From: Aquabacterium sp. A7-Y
Lineage (GTDB): Bacteria; Pseudomonadota; Gammaproteobacteria; Burkholderiales; Burkholderiaceae_C
Direction: 5' to 3'
Length of the DNA: 64,000 nucleotides
NCBI RefSeq assembly: GCF_026153205.1
Contig: NZ_JAPFBW010000032.1
Location: 1 to 64,000, forward strand
This document shows, piece by piece, positions 56,238 through 64,000 of this stretch (within the stretch, counting starts at the first letter, position 1; every line of letters starts with the position of its first letter). Position numbers and translations under genes: made by a program. The notes below the pieces were generated by a model. The model did no database searches and was not told the DNA's origin. It was given only the letters and a program-made list of their open reading frames with translations.

Positions 56238-56265
56238 CGCAGCCCGGCACCAGCACCGGGCTGCG
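56238..56265 (-). repeat. Intercistronic stem-loop between malE and malF
   Basis: A perfect 10-bp stem (CGCAGCCCGG, 56238-56247; complement 56256-56265) with an 8-base loop lies between the malE stop and the malF start, with no T-run after it. In Escherichia coli, stem-loops at this place raise malE expression over malF by protecting the upstream message. The same role is likely here. Confidence 0.7.
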
Positions 56266-56286
56266 TGTTTGCTTGCTACCGAACGA

Positions 56287-57489
56287 TCACTTCGCGCTGA
56301 TGCGCTTGGCGGCCGCGTCCAGGGCTTCCTTGGGCGACTGGCGGCCTTCGGTGATGTTCTGCAGCGCCGAATTCATCGACGCCCAGAAGCGGCCCATCTC
56401 GGTGTTGTTGGGCATCGGCGCGCCCGCTTGCGCGCTGGCCATGGTTGCCTGGATGTGCGGGTTGCTCTTGAGCTCGGCATAGAAGGTCTTGCTCGCCGGC
56501 GTGCCCAGCGCCACGTCCGCGTCGATGGTCTTGAGGCCCTTGACCGTCAGCATGTGGTTCTCGATGAACTCCACCGCAATGTCGCGGTTCGGCGAAGCCT
56601 TGGAGATCATCGCGCCCAGCACCCCGACGAAGGGCGCGGCGGGCTTGCCGGCGACGCTCGGGATCCTGGTGACGCCGAAGTTGATCTTGGACTTCTTCAG
56701 GTTGTCCCAGGCCCAGGGGCCGCTGATCATCATCGCGACCTTGCCCTGGTTCACGCCGGCTTCCATGTCCGAGTAGCTCGCGCCCTTGGGCATCACGCCG
56801 TCCTTGACCATCCTGGCCAGCAGCTCGGCGCCTTTGACGGCGCCCGCGTTGTTGACGCCGGTGTCGGCCGCGTCATAGCTGCCGTCGGCCTTGGCCTTGA
56901 AGGGATAGGCGCCGTTGGCGGCCAGCAGCGGCCAGCTGAAGTAGGCGTTGTTGTAGTCCCACAGGATGGCCTTCTTGCCTTGCGCGGCCAGCTTCTTGTC
57001 CAGCGCGATGACCTCGTCGAAGCTCTTGGGCGGGTTGGGCACCAGGTCCTTGTTGTAGATCAGCGAGACGGCTTCCAGCGCCAGCGGGTAGCCCCAGGTG
57101 CGGCCGCCCACCGTGAAGGCCTTCCAGGCCAGCGGGTCGATGTCGCCCTGCACCTTCTTGCCCGGGGTGACCGGCTGCAGCAGGCCGCCGGCGATCCACT
57201 CGCCCACCCGGTCGTGCGGCCAGATCCAGATGTCCGGGCCCTTGCCGGCGGCGGCGGCCTGCTGGAACTTGTTGGGCGCGTCCTCGGGATGCTCGACGAC
57301 CACCTGCACGCCGGTCGCCTTGGTGAACTCCTCGCCGACCTTCGCCAGTCCGTTGTAGCCCTTGTCGCCGTTGATCCAGATCAGCAGCTTGCCAGCTTCA
57401 GCCGCCGATGCGGTGCCCGCGAAACCTGCCGCCAGCGCCAGGCCGACGGCGGCAGCCACCAGCCGGATTCGTTGACGTTGAATGCTCAT
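56287..57489 (-). CDS. malE: Maltose/maltodextrin-binding protein MalE
   Basis: The product has 400 residues. The signal peptide is cut near ASAAEAG (about residue 31). The mature protein is the periplasmic receptor of the maltose transporter, with family segments [42 protein letters not shown] and [11 protein letters not shown]. It delivers maltodextrins to MalFG. The ATG at 57489 is the first codon after a 79-base gap from malK. Confidence 0.95.
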   Translation of the reverse strand: MSIQRQRIRLVAAAVGLALAAGFAGTASAAEAGKLLIWINGDKGYNGLAKVGEEFTKATGVQVVVEHPEDAPNKFQQAAAAGKGPDIWIWPHDRVGEWIAGGLLQPVTPGKKVQGDIDPLAWKAFTVGGRTWGYPLALEAVSLIYNKDLVPNPPKSFDEVIALDKKLAAQGKKAILWDYNNAYFSWPLLAANGAYPFKAKADGSYDAADTGVNNAGAVKGAELLARMVKDGVMPKGASYSDMEAGVNQGKVAMMISGPWAWDNLKKSKINFGVTRIPSVAGKPAAPFVGVLGAMISKASPNRDIAVEFIENHMLTVKGLKTIDADVALGTPASKTFYAELKSNPHIQATMASAQAGAPMPNNTEMGRFWASMNSALQNITEGRQSPKEALDAAAKRISAK

Positions 57490-57568
57490 AGCGTTGCTCC
57501 TATTGATATTGCCTTGTTGGCGCTGATGAAAGTCGGATCGATCGACTCGGTGGGAGAGGCGGGCCTGC

Positions 57569-58669
57569 TCAGGACACTGCGCGCGGCAGCGCCGCGCCCT
57601 GGGCGTCGAACAGGAAGCAGCGTTGCGGCACCAGGCCCAGGTGGGCCATGTCGCCGGTGGTCAGCGGGTTCTCCGGATCGGCACGCACGACCACCGGGCC
57701 CTGCGCGCCCGCCACGTTGACGTACAGGTAGGTGGTGTCGCCGAGGTGTTCGGCCAGCTGGACCTGTCCGCGCAGCTCGTTGGCGGTGGCGGCGGTGGCG
57801 GCCTGGAGGTGCTCGGGCCGCGCGCCCAGCGTCACCTCGGCGCCGGTGGTCAGCCGGGTGGCGTCGACCGCCACCGCGACCTCGCAGCCGTCCACCAGGC
57901 GCACCCGCGCCTCCCGGACACCGGCCGCGACGAGCGTGGCCGGGATGAAGTTCATCTTTGGCGAGCCGATGAAACCGGCGACAAACAGGTTGGCCGGCTG
58001 GTGATACAGCTCCATCGGCGTGCCGACCTGCTCGATGCGGCCCGCGTTGAACACCACGATGCGGTGGGCCAGGGTCATCGCTTCAACCTGATCGTGCGTG
58101 ACGTAGACCATGGTGGACTCGAGCTCGCGGTGCAGGCGCGCCAGCTCGACCCGCATCTGCACGCGCAGCGCCGCGTCGAGATTGGACAGCGGTTCGTCGA
58201 ACAGGAACACGCCCGGCTTGCGCACGATGGCCCGGCCGATCGCGACCCGCTGGCGCTGCCCGCCCGACAGCGCCTTGGGCTTGCGCTCCAGCAGGTGCTC
58301 GATCTGCAGGATCTGCGCGGCGCGCTGCACCGCGGCCTGCTGCTCCTGCTTGCCATAGCCGGCCAGACGCAGGCCGAAGGCCATGTTCTCGGCCACTGTC
58401 ATGTGCGGGTAGAGCGCATAGCTCTGGAACACCATCGCGATGCCGCGTTTGGCCGGTGGCACCTCGTTGACCCGCTCGCCGCCGATGTAGAGCTCGCCCG
58501 ACGTGATTTCCTCCAGCCCGGCGATGCAGCGCAGCAGGGTGGACTTGCCGCACCCCGAAGGGCCGACGAACACGACGAACTCGCCGTCCTGGATCTCGAG
58601 GTCGATGCCGTGCAGGGTCTGGACATCGCCATAGGACTTGCGCAGGGCCTTCAGTTGCAGGTTTGCCAT
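57569..58669 (-). CDS. malK: Maltose/maltodextrin ABC transporter ATPase MalK
   Basis: The product has 366 residues. Walker A is GPSGCGKST, the signature is LSGGQRQR and Walker B is VFLFDEPLS, with the switch histidine in VTHDQ. The C-terminal regulatory domain (about 235-366) matches the MalK/UgpC subfamily. It powers import through MalF and MalG. The ATG at 58669 starts [14 protein letters not shown]; the open frame extends upstream into the intergenic gap without protein-like sequence. Confidence 0.95.
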   Translation of the reverse strand: MANLQLKALRKSYGDVQTLHGIDLEIQDGEFVVFVGPSGCGKSTLLRCIAGLEEITSGELYIGGERVNEVPPAKRGIAMVFQSYALYPHMTVAENMAFGLRLAGYGKQEQQAAVQRAAQILQIEHLLERKPKALSGGQRQRVAIGRAIVRKPGVFLFDEPLSNLDAALRVQMRVELARLHRELESTMVYVTHDQVEAMTLAHRIVVFNAGRIEQVGTPMELYHQPANLFVAGFIGSPKMNFIPATLVAAGVREARVRLVDGCEVAVAVDATRLTTGAEVTLGARPEHLQAATAATANELRGQVQLAEHLGDTTYLYVNVAGAQGPVVVRADPENPLTTGDMAHLGLVPQRCFLFDAQGAALPRAVS

Positions 58670-58692
58670 CGAAGCTGTGGTGGTGAAGGAGA

Positions 58693-60366
58693 TCAGGAAC
58701 GGCGGGGGGCGGCGCTGGCCTCGCCGAAATAGGCGCCATAGGCCGGCAAGGTGAAGCGGTGGCCGTCGCGCTGGCCGCACTGAAGCGCGTCGAAGCCGTG
58801 GCCGTCGAGCGCGCGGCTGGCTGGCGCGTCGGGCAGCTCCAGCGTCACGGCCTCCTTGCCGAGGTTGAACAGCGCCAGCAGCGGCTTGCCGCTGGCCGGG
58901 GTGCGGACCAGCGCCAGTACCGGCTCCGGCGTGTCAAGGAACACGATGTCGCCTTCGATCAGCGCCGGCTGGGTCTTGCGCCAGGCCAGGAAGCGGCGCG
59001 TGAAGTGCAGCGGCGAGGCCGGGTCGGCTTCGTTGACGTCGACCGCGCGCGCGGCATGCTCGGGCGGCACCGGCAGCCAGGGCTCGACGTCCTGCCCGCC
59101 GCTGAAGCCGGCGTGGGGCAGGTCGTGCTGCCACGGCATCGGCGTGCGGCAGCCATCGCGGCCCTTGAATTCGGGCCAGAAGGTGATGCCGTAGGGGTCC
59201 TGCAGCTTCTCGAAGGGGATGTCGGCTTCCGGCAGGCCCAGCTCGTCGCCCTGGTACCAGCAGGCGCTGCCGCGCAGCGACAGCAGCATCGCCAGCGCCA
59301 CCTTGTTGTAGGCCGGCGTCGCGTCGGGGCCGCCCCAGCGGGTCAGCACCCGCGCCACGTCGTGGTTGCCGATGGACCAGCAGGGCCAGCCGCCGTCCAT
59401 CGCAGCCTCCAGCTCCTCGACCTGGCTGCGGATGTAGGTGGCGGTGTTCTCGGCCGTCAGCAGGTTGAAGCTGTAGGCCATGTGCAGCTTGTTGCCGCTG
59501 GCCGTGTAGGCCGCCATGGTCGCCAGCGAGTTGTCGTCGCCGACCTCGCCGACGCTAGCGGCGTTGTACTCGTTGAGCAGCTCGCGCACCTTCTCGAGGA
59601 AGGCGATGTTCTCGAACTGGGTCTTGTCGTACTTGTGCGCCTGCATGCCGTACGGATTGGTGTCCTGCACGGTCTTGTTGTCGCGCCGGGCCGCGGGCGG
59701 GTTGTCGCGCAGCTGGCGATCGTGGAAGTGGAAGTTGCAGGCGTCGAAGCGGAAGCCGTCGACGCCTCGGTCCAGCCAGAAGCGGATGTCCGAGAGGATC
59801 TGCTCCTGCACTTCCTCGCAGTGGAAGTTGAGGTCCGGCTGGCTGGTCAGGAAGTTGTGCAGGTAGTACTGGCGACGTGTCGCATCCCACTGCCAGGCCG
59901 AGCCGCCGAACACGCTCAGCCAGTTGGTCGGCGGCGTGCCGTCGGCCTTGGGGTGGGCCCAGACATACCAGTCGGCCTTGGGGTTGCTGCGGCTCTTGCG
60001 GCTTTCCTTGAACCACGGATGCTGGTCGGAGGTGTGCGAGAGCACCTGGTCGATCACCACCTTGACGCCCAGCTCGTGGGCGCGGGCGATCAGGCGGTCG
60101 AAATCCGCCAGGCTGCCGAACATCGGGTCGACGTCGCGGTAGTCGGCGATGTCATAGCCGAAGTCCTTCATCGGCGAGCGGAAGAAGGGCGAGATCCAGA
60201 TCGCGTCGACGCCCAGCCCCGCGATGTAGGGCAGCTTGTCGATGATGCCGGGCAGGTCGCCGATGCCGTCGCCGTTGCTGTCGGCGAAGCTGCGCGGGTA
60301 GATCTGGTAGATGACGCCGCCGCGCCACCAGGAGGGGCCGGCCGCGGGTTGGATGTTGGATGCCAT
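58693..60366 (-). CDS. Alpha-glucosidase (GH13)
   Basis: The product has 557 residues and no signal peptide, so it is cytoplasmic. Oligo-1,6/alpha-1,4-glucosidase motifs are [16 protein letters not shown] (nucleophile Asp), VGEVGD (acid Glu) and IGNHD. A Gly/Asn-rich calcium loop DSNGDGIGD is near the N-terminus. It should hydrolyse imported maltose and maltodextrins to glucose, the substrate of the two kinases. The ATG at 60366 begins [10 protein letters not shown]. It lies between the porin gene and malK. Confidence 0.93.
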   Translation of the reverse strand: MASNIQPAAGPSWWRGGVIYQIYPRSFADSNGDGIGDLPGIIDKLPYIAGLGVDAIWISPFFRSPMKDFGYDIADYRDVDPMFGSLADFDRLIARAHELGVKVVIDQVLSHTSDQHPWFKESRKSRSNPKADWYVWAHPKADGTPPTNWLSVFGGSAWQWDATRRQYYLHNFLTSQPDLNFHCEEVQEQILSDIRFWLDRGVDGFRFDACNFHFHDRQLRDNPPAARRDNKTVQDTNPYGMQAHKYDKTQFENIAFLEKVRELLNEYNAASVGEVGDDNSLATMAAYTASGNKLHMAYSFNLLTAENTATYIRSQVEELEAAMDGGWPCWSIGNHDVARVLTRWGGPDATPAYNKVALAMLLSLRGSACWYQGDELGLPEADIPFEKLQDPYGITFWPEFKGRDGCRTPMPWQHDLPHAGFSGGQDVEPWLPVPPEHAARAVDVNEADPASPLHFTRRFLAWRKTQPALIEGDIVFLDTPEPVLALVRTPASGKPLLALFNLGKEAVTLELPDAPASRALDGHGFDALQCGQRDGHRFTLPAYGAYFGEASAAPRRS

Positions 60367-60527
60367 GAGAGGACGCTCTTTGTTCGGGGTAGAGGAACCA
60401 GAGAAGCTCACTGGCATGCGCAGGTCGGCTGGAGCGTGCTGCGCATGGCGGTGAGGGCGGGGCAACCCGCCCCACGGTAGGGCAGGGCCCCCGGGGACGC
60501 CTCAGGGGCGACCCGGAGGGGCGCTGC

Positions 60528-61835
60528 TTACCACCAGGCTTCCACCTGGATGCCGTAGCTGAAGCCGCTGCCGCCCTTGTCGCCGTACACGCCTTCGAAG
60601 GGAAGCCTGTTTTCCTCATCGGCCTTCACATGAGCGTCGACCAACGCGTCGTTCCACTTGGCATACGTGGCAAAGGCGCGGAACACGGGGCGGGACCAGA
60701 AGCCGCGGCCGAGCGACAGTTGCGGGGCGATCGTGAACTTCGTGAGGTTGGCCGCCTTGTCGCCGCCGACCTTGGTGCGGTCGTGGCCGAGCTCGAAGGC
60801 CAGGCTGAAGTTGTCGCTGAAGTTGTACTGCGGACGTACCCCGATCGTGAACCAGGTCAGCTTCTCGCCGCCGTCTGGCTTGAAGCGCTGGTAGCCGACC
60901 ACGCCTTGTCCGGACCAGTTCGAGCCCTGCGGGGCGATGAACAACTGCTCGATCAGACGGAACTCCTTGCCTTCCACATCGGCAGCGTCACGGCCGGTCG
61001 GATCGCCGCCCGCACCGGCGTCCTGGCCGTAGATGAAGGCCAGCTTGTTGTAGCCACCCAGAATGCCGGTCTGCATGTGCTGCAGGAACAGGGCCACGCC
61101 GTTCCCGGTGCCAACCAGAGTGGTCGATTCGTCCCGGTTCGTCCGGTACGGTTCGCCCGCGCTGTCACCATGCAGGACGACGAGTTCGGCCTCGAACTTG
61201 CCATTCGGGTTGACCGGGATGTCATAGACCCGCGCCGAGATGCGCCGCGTGTTCAGGCCATTGAGGGTGTCGCTCGCGGCCGTGTCGTCGCCTTTTTGGT
61301 GGTAGGCGAACGCGAGCTTGGTCGATTCGCCGATCGCGATGTCCTCGATACCACCACCCAGGCCGCTGTTGGTCCAGTAGTAGTAGTCGTTGATGTGCAC
61401 GTCATGGCGGTTGTAGTAGCGCTTGCCGACCCACACCTTGGCGTTCTTCAGCGCGCCGTCGCCGAAGAAGCCGCCGCCTTCGAAGTAGTTCTGGCGGCTG
61501 GCGATGTCGTACTTGCCATCGTTGACGCTTTCGTAGGTGTTCGCCACGTTTTTCTCGACGGTGGCGATCATCACGTTGTACTTGGCCCAGGCGCCCGAGT
61601 CCTTCTTCCCGAACGGCAGGCCGAGTGCCAGTTCGCCGTAGGTCTCGCACTCGTTGCCGAGCCGGTATTTCGCACCGGCACTGGGCGCGCCGAAGCAGAC
61701 CTGCTTGCTGCCCTCATCCGAGCTGCCGACGCCGGCACGGAAATAGCCGGTGAACTCAACGCCCTGCGCCTGTGCAGTGCCAAACGCACCAACTGCCGCT
61801 GCGGCGACCGCCAGCAGCTTGAATTGTCCTCTCAT
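60528..61835 (-). CDS. lamB: Maltoporin (LamB family)
   Basis: The product has 435 residues. The signal peptide is cut near AQA (about residue 23). The mature protein shows LamB features: GYFRAGVG, the early Cys pair (KQVCFG and NECETYGEL, probably a disulfide), RYYNRHDVHINDYYYWTNSG and amphipathic beta strands of an 18-stranded barrel. The C-terminus ends with aromatic residues (AWW). It lets maltodextrins cross the outer membrane. The ATG at 61835 follows AGAGGAGTATCCCG. It is the first gene of the minus-strand maltodextrin unit. Confidence 0.92.
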   Translation of the reverse strand: MRGQFKLLAVAAAAVGAFGTAQAQGVEFTGYFRAGVGSSDEGSKQVCFGAPSAGAKYRLGNECETYGELALGLPFGKKDSGAWAKYNVMIATVEKNVANTYESVNDGKYDIASRQNYFEGGGFFGDGALKNAKVWVGKRYYNRHDVHINDYYYWTNSGLGGGIEDIAIGESTKLAFAYHQKGDDTAASDTLNGLNTRRISARVYDIPVNPNGKFEAELVVLHGDSAGEPYRTNRDESTTLVGTGNGVALFLQHMQTGILGGYNKLAFIYGQDAGAGGDPTGRDAADVEGKEFRLIEQLFIAPQGSNWSGQGVVGYQRFKPDGGEKLTWFTIGVRPQYNFSDNFSLAFELGHDRTKVGGDKAANLTKFTIAPQLSLGRGFWSRPVFRAFATYAKWNDALVDAHVKADEENRLPFEGVYGDKGGSGFSYGIQVEAWW

Positions 61836-61996
61836 CGGGATACTCCTCTTTAGGTTCTAGCTTGGGAAGTGAGTGCCAGGGTCCGGCCTGCGGGCAGGCG
61901 CGAGCTCCAGCGGTTGGGGATCCGGTTCGCGGCGCCGGCACGGCGGGCCGCATCGAGAGAGGCCCCGCGCTCCAGCCGTCGCGGCGAGCAGCAGAG

Positions 61997-62031
61997 AAAA
62001 AAGGCGGGCGGCGCCCCGCAGGGCGCCGCCC
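61997..62031 (-). terminator. Terminator-type hairpin in the lamB leader
   Basis: On the minus strand a perfect 11-bp G+C-rich stem (62031-62021 with 62016-62006, loop of 4) is followed by GCC and TTTTTT (61997-62002). It points toward lamB, about 165 bases before its start, and so could act as an attenuator or insulate lamB from read-through. Confidence 0.7.
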
Positions 62032-62228
62032 CAACGCTCTCTTGAGAAAAGCAGGAGTGGCCGGGGAGGACGGTGAGGCCGCGTGCCTCGCGCCTTGCCG
62101 CTTCCGCCTCGACAGCCGGCCGCAGGGCCGATGTACCCCGCAGCCACAAGCGGCTCGCGGCGTCGGCGGAGGCACATCCGATCAGGCAGGGGCAGGGCGG
62201 CACGCGGTGTCTCCGAAGTTTGAAAACT

Positions 62229-62243
62229 GGTAGGGTGACTACA
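62229..62243. promoter_or_regulatory. HexR-like palindrome 1
   Basis: GGTAGG-GTG-ACTACA matches 10 of 12 fixed positions of the HexR consensus TGTAGT-N3-ACTACA. Confidence 0.5.
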
Positions 62244-62402
62244 AGTCTTGCTGTAGTTTTATAACGCACGGAACTCTAGTAACGAAACTACGGCTCGTGA
62301 ACGCGGGTAAACCCTGGAGATGCCTTGCCGAAATGCAGACTAAGAAGTGATGAAGTCCACACAAGTACTGGACAGTCGTTGCGGCCCTCACTACCATGCT
62401 TC

Positions 62403-62417
62403 TGTAGTTTGCCTACA
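62403..62417. promoter_or_regulatory. HexR-like palindrome 2
   Basis: TGTAGT-TTG-CCTACA matches 11 of 12 fixed positions of the HexR consensus. The wider CTGTAG-N5-CTACAG (62402-62418) is a perfect inverted repeat. It lies about 110 bases before the glk start. Confidence 0.65.
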
Positions 62418-62524
62418 GCTGGGCAAAGATTTTGTCGCTGGATGGCGTGGCCTGCCCACCTACTTTTTCTGGTGGGCCTGCGGGCCGGGCGTCCTTGCGT
62501 TCTTTCCGGTGAAGACAGGGATCG

Positions 62525-63499
62525 ATGCAATCAACAAGAAGCTACCCACGCATGGTGGGAGACGTCGGCGGGACCAATGCGCGCTTCGCCTGGCTGGAGG
62601 CGCCTGACGCGCCGATGAGCGAGGTCGCGAGCTACGCGTGCGCCGAGTACCCGACGCTCCAGGACGCGATGGCGCACTACCTGCGGCAGCACGCCAAGCC
62701 CTCGCCCCGGTGGTGCGCGATCGGCATCGCCAACCCGGTGGTCGGCGACCAGGTCAAGATGACCAACCACCACTGGTCCTTCTCGATGTCCGAGGTGCAG
62801 CGCCAGCTGGGCATGGACCGGTTCCTGGTGATCAACGACTTCACGGCCCTCGCGCTCTCGCTGCCGGCACTCGCGCCGGCCGAACTGCGTCAGGTGGGCG
62901 GCGGCCGCCCGGTGGCCAAGGGCCCGCTGGGCCTGGTCGGCCCGGGCACCGGGCTGGGCGTTTCGGGCCTGTTGCCGGCCATGGCGGGCCACGGCGCGAT
63001 CCCGATCAACGGTGAAGGCGGCCATGCAACGCTGGCACCGATGGACGATCGCGAAGAGGCGGTGATTCGCGTGCTGCGGGGCCGCTTCGGGCACGTGTCG
63101 GCCGAACGCGTGGTCTCGGGCCTCGGCCTGCTCAACCTTTACCAGGCGGTCTGCGACCTGGACGGCGTCGAGGCCCGGCCGCTGACCGCCGCCGACATCA
63201 CCACGATGGCGGTCGCTGGTGGCGATGCGCAATGCACCGGCACCCTCGAGCTGTTCTGCAGCTTCCTGGGCAACGTCGCCGGCAACGTCGCGTTGACGCT
63301 CGGGGCGGTGGGCGGCCTGTACATCGGCGGCGGCATCGTGCCACGCCTGGGCGAGGCTTTTGAGCGCTCCCGGTTCCGTCAGCGTTTCGAGGAGAAGGGG
63401 CGCTTCCGAGCCTATCTTGAAGCCATCCCCACCTATGTGGTGCAGGCCCGCACGCCTGCCCTGATCGGCGCCGCGCGCGCCCTGGAAGAGCTGCCGTGA
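62525..63499 (+). CDS. glk: Glucokinase (stand-alone)
   Basis: The product has 324 residues and phosphorylates glucose to glucose-6-phosphate with ATP in the cytoplasm. The bacterial glucokinase motifs are VGDVGGTNARF near the start, VGPGTGLGVSGL, NGEGGHATL and IGGGIVPRLG. It is a paralogue of the kinase half of the fusion at 49877-51817 (compare VKMTNHHWSFS with VRMTNRDWAFS). I use the ATG at 62525; an ATG at 62552 would also preserve the domain. It diverges from lamB across the operator region. Confidence 0.93.
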   Translation: MQSTRSYPRMVGDVGGTNARFAWLEAPDAPMSEVASYACAEYPTLQDAMAHYLRQHAKPSPRWCAIGIANPVVGDQVKMTNHHWSFSMSEVQRQLGMDRFLVINDFTALALSLPALAPAELRQVGGGRPVAKGPLGLVGPGTGLGVSGLLPAMAGHGAIPINGEGGHATLAPMDDREEAVIRVLRGRFGHVSAERVVSGLGLLNLYQAVCDLDGVEARPLTAADITTMAVAGGDAQCTGTLELFCSFLGNVAGNVALTLGAVGGLYIGGGIVPRLGEAFERSRFRQRFEEKGRFRAYLEAIPTYVVQARTPALIGAARALEELP

Positions 63500-63563
63500 A
63501 GTGCGGCGCACGCGGGGCTGCCCGCCGGCCGTGGCAGACCCACAAGCTATAGAGAGGAGCACC

Positions 63564-64000
63564 ATGCACCGACGCCGTACCCCCGCCGCCCTCGCTTGCG
63601 CAGCGGCGGCCGCTTTTGCCTTGTCCGCCCCGCCTGCCGCGGCCGGCGTGATGGACTTCCTGTTCGGCTCCAAGGCCCAACAAAACCCGTCCGACACGGG
63701 CGGCAAGGCTGGCCATTCCAAGCGCCGCATCTGGAGCATCGGCGAGTTCACCGCGGTCCGGCTCGAGCCGGCCGAGGCCGGCGCGCCGGCCAACCAACAT
63801 CCGGCGGTCGTCACACCCGAGCAGCTCAGCCGCTGGCTGGGCGGGGTCAGCTTCAGCGCGGGTGAGCGCTCGGAAGCCTTGTTCCACCCGGACGAGCTGA
63901 AATACCTGGTCGAGCCGCTGTTCCATGCACTGAAAAACGCCGGCCCCGGCGACGACGTGCTGCTGCTGAGCACGTCCAAGCGCGACGGTGGCCTGCTGAG
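63564..64000 (+). CDS. Exported protein, unrecognised, cut by the window end
   Basis: The first 145 residues are visible. The signal peptide is cut near AAAG (about residue 28). The mature part contains MDFLFGSKAQQN and WSIGEFTAVRLEP, with no family I recognise. The ATG at 63564 has a good ribosome site (AGAGGAGCACC). It lies 64 bases after glk and could be co-transcribed. Confidence 0.65.
   Translation, partial: MHRRRTPAALACAAAAAFALSAPPAAAGVMDFLFGSKAQQNPSDTGGKAGHSKRRIWSIGEFTAVRLEPAEAGAPANQHPAVVTPEQLSRWLGGVSFSAGERSEALFHPDELKYLVEPLFHALKNAGPGDDVLLLSTSKRDGGLL

Larger units (their letters stand above)
61836..62524. promoter_or_regulatory. lamB/glk divergent control region
   Basis: This 689-base region has no supported gene. 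It holds HexR-like palindromes at 62229-62243, 62252-62266 (weaker) and 62403-62417, and GTAGTTT (62253-62259) inverted as AAACTAC (62285-62291). It also holds a terminator-type hairpin facing lamB at 61997-62031. The A+T content rises around 62220-62420, where the promoters probably lie. Confidence 0.7.

Overview
This is a G+C-rich stretch of bacterial chromosome. The gene set points to a betaproteobacterium of the order Burkholderiales. The reasons are the system I cytochrome c genes, a glucokinase fused to an RpiR/HexR-type regulator (an arrangement known from Burkholderiales), double-domain universal stress proteins beside a P-type ATPase, and orphan type VI secretion (T6SS) VgrG/Rhs genes. 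I infer the order only and cannot name the genus from sequence alone.

Layout. 1-2014: end of a cytochrome c maturation operon (ccmF remnant, ccmG, ccmH, ccmI-like) with overlapping start and stop codons; the ccmF end is broken by several frame slips. 2046-10404: a stress/low-oxygen island with a GNAT-acyl-CoA synthetase fusion, three double UspA proteins and a Ca2+-type P-ATPase, bracketed by FNR-like palindromes. 10666-11853: an RTX repeat protein. 12112-13661: a DUF4253 protein and a truncated ComJ-like ORF. 13874-26181: mostly exported proteins, including a heparin-lyase-like lipoprotein, an alpha/beta hydrolase with a divergent AraC regulator, an L,D-transpeptidase, a PHB-depolymerase-like esterase, a G8-domain lipoprotein, a PEP-CTERM protein and a beta-helix lipoprotein. 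26407-30773: a CBS-domain protein, then a nitrite transporter with NirD and NirB. 31183-33741: a cupin regulator divergent from an SDR/QueA-like pair.

33605-43741 is a T6SS effector island. A glycine-rich candidate effector with a multi-TM partner faces away from a vgrG. The vgrG is followed by an Eag-type chaperone, a 1422-residue prePAAR-PAAR-Rhs effector and its overlapping immunity gene. The toxin tip and immunity gene are visibly more A+T-rich than their surroundings. A tRNA-Ser(GGA) lies on the far side. 44474-49798 holds a stomatin/NfeD pair, a large Arg/Lys/Orn decarboxylase and two small lipoproteins, the second frameshifted in a run of nine Gs.

49877-63499 is a maltodextrin system. 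On the minus strand lie maltoporin, alpha-glucosidase, MalK, MalE, MalF, MalG, a lipoprotein alpha-amylase and the glucokinase-HexR fusion; a second glucokinase diverges on the plus strand. Amylase trims extracytoplasmic dextrins, LamB and MalEFGK import them, the glucosidase releases glucose and the kinases phosphorylate it. HexR-like palindromes in the shared porin/glk2 promoter region suggest that the kinase-regulator fusion controls the locus. No malT-, malI- or malQ-like gene is present. The window ends inside an unrecognised exported protein.
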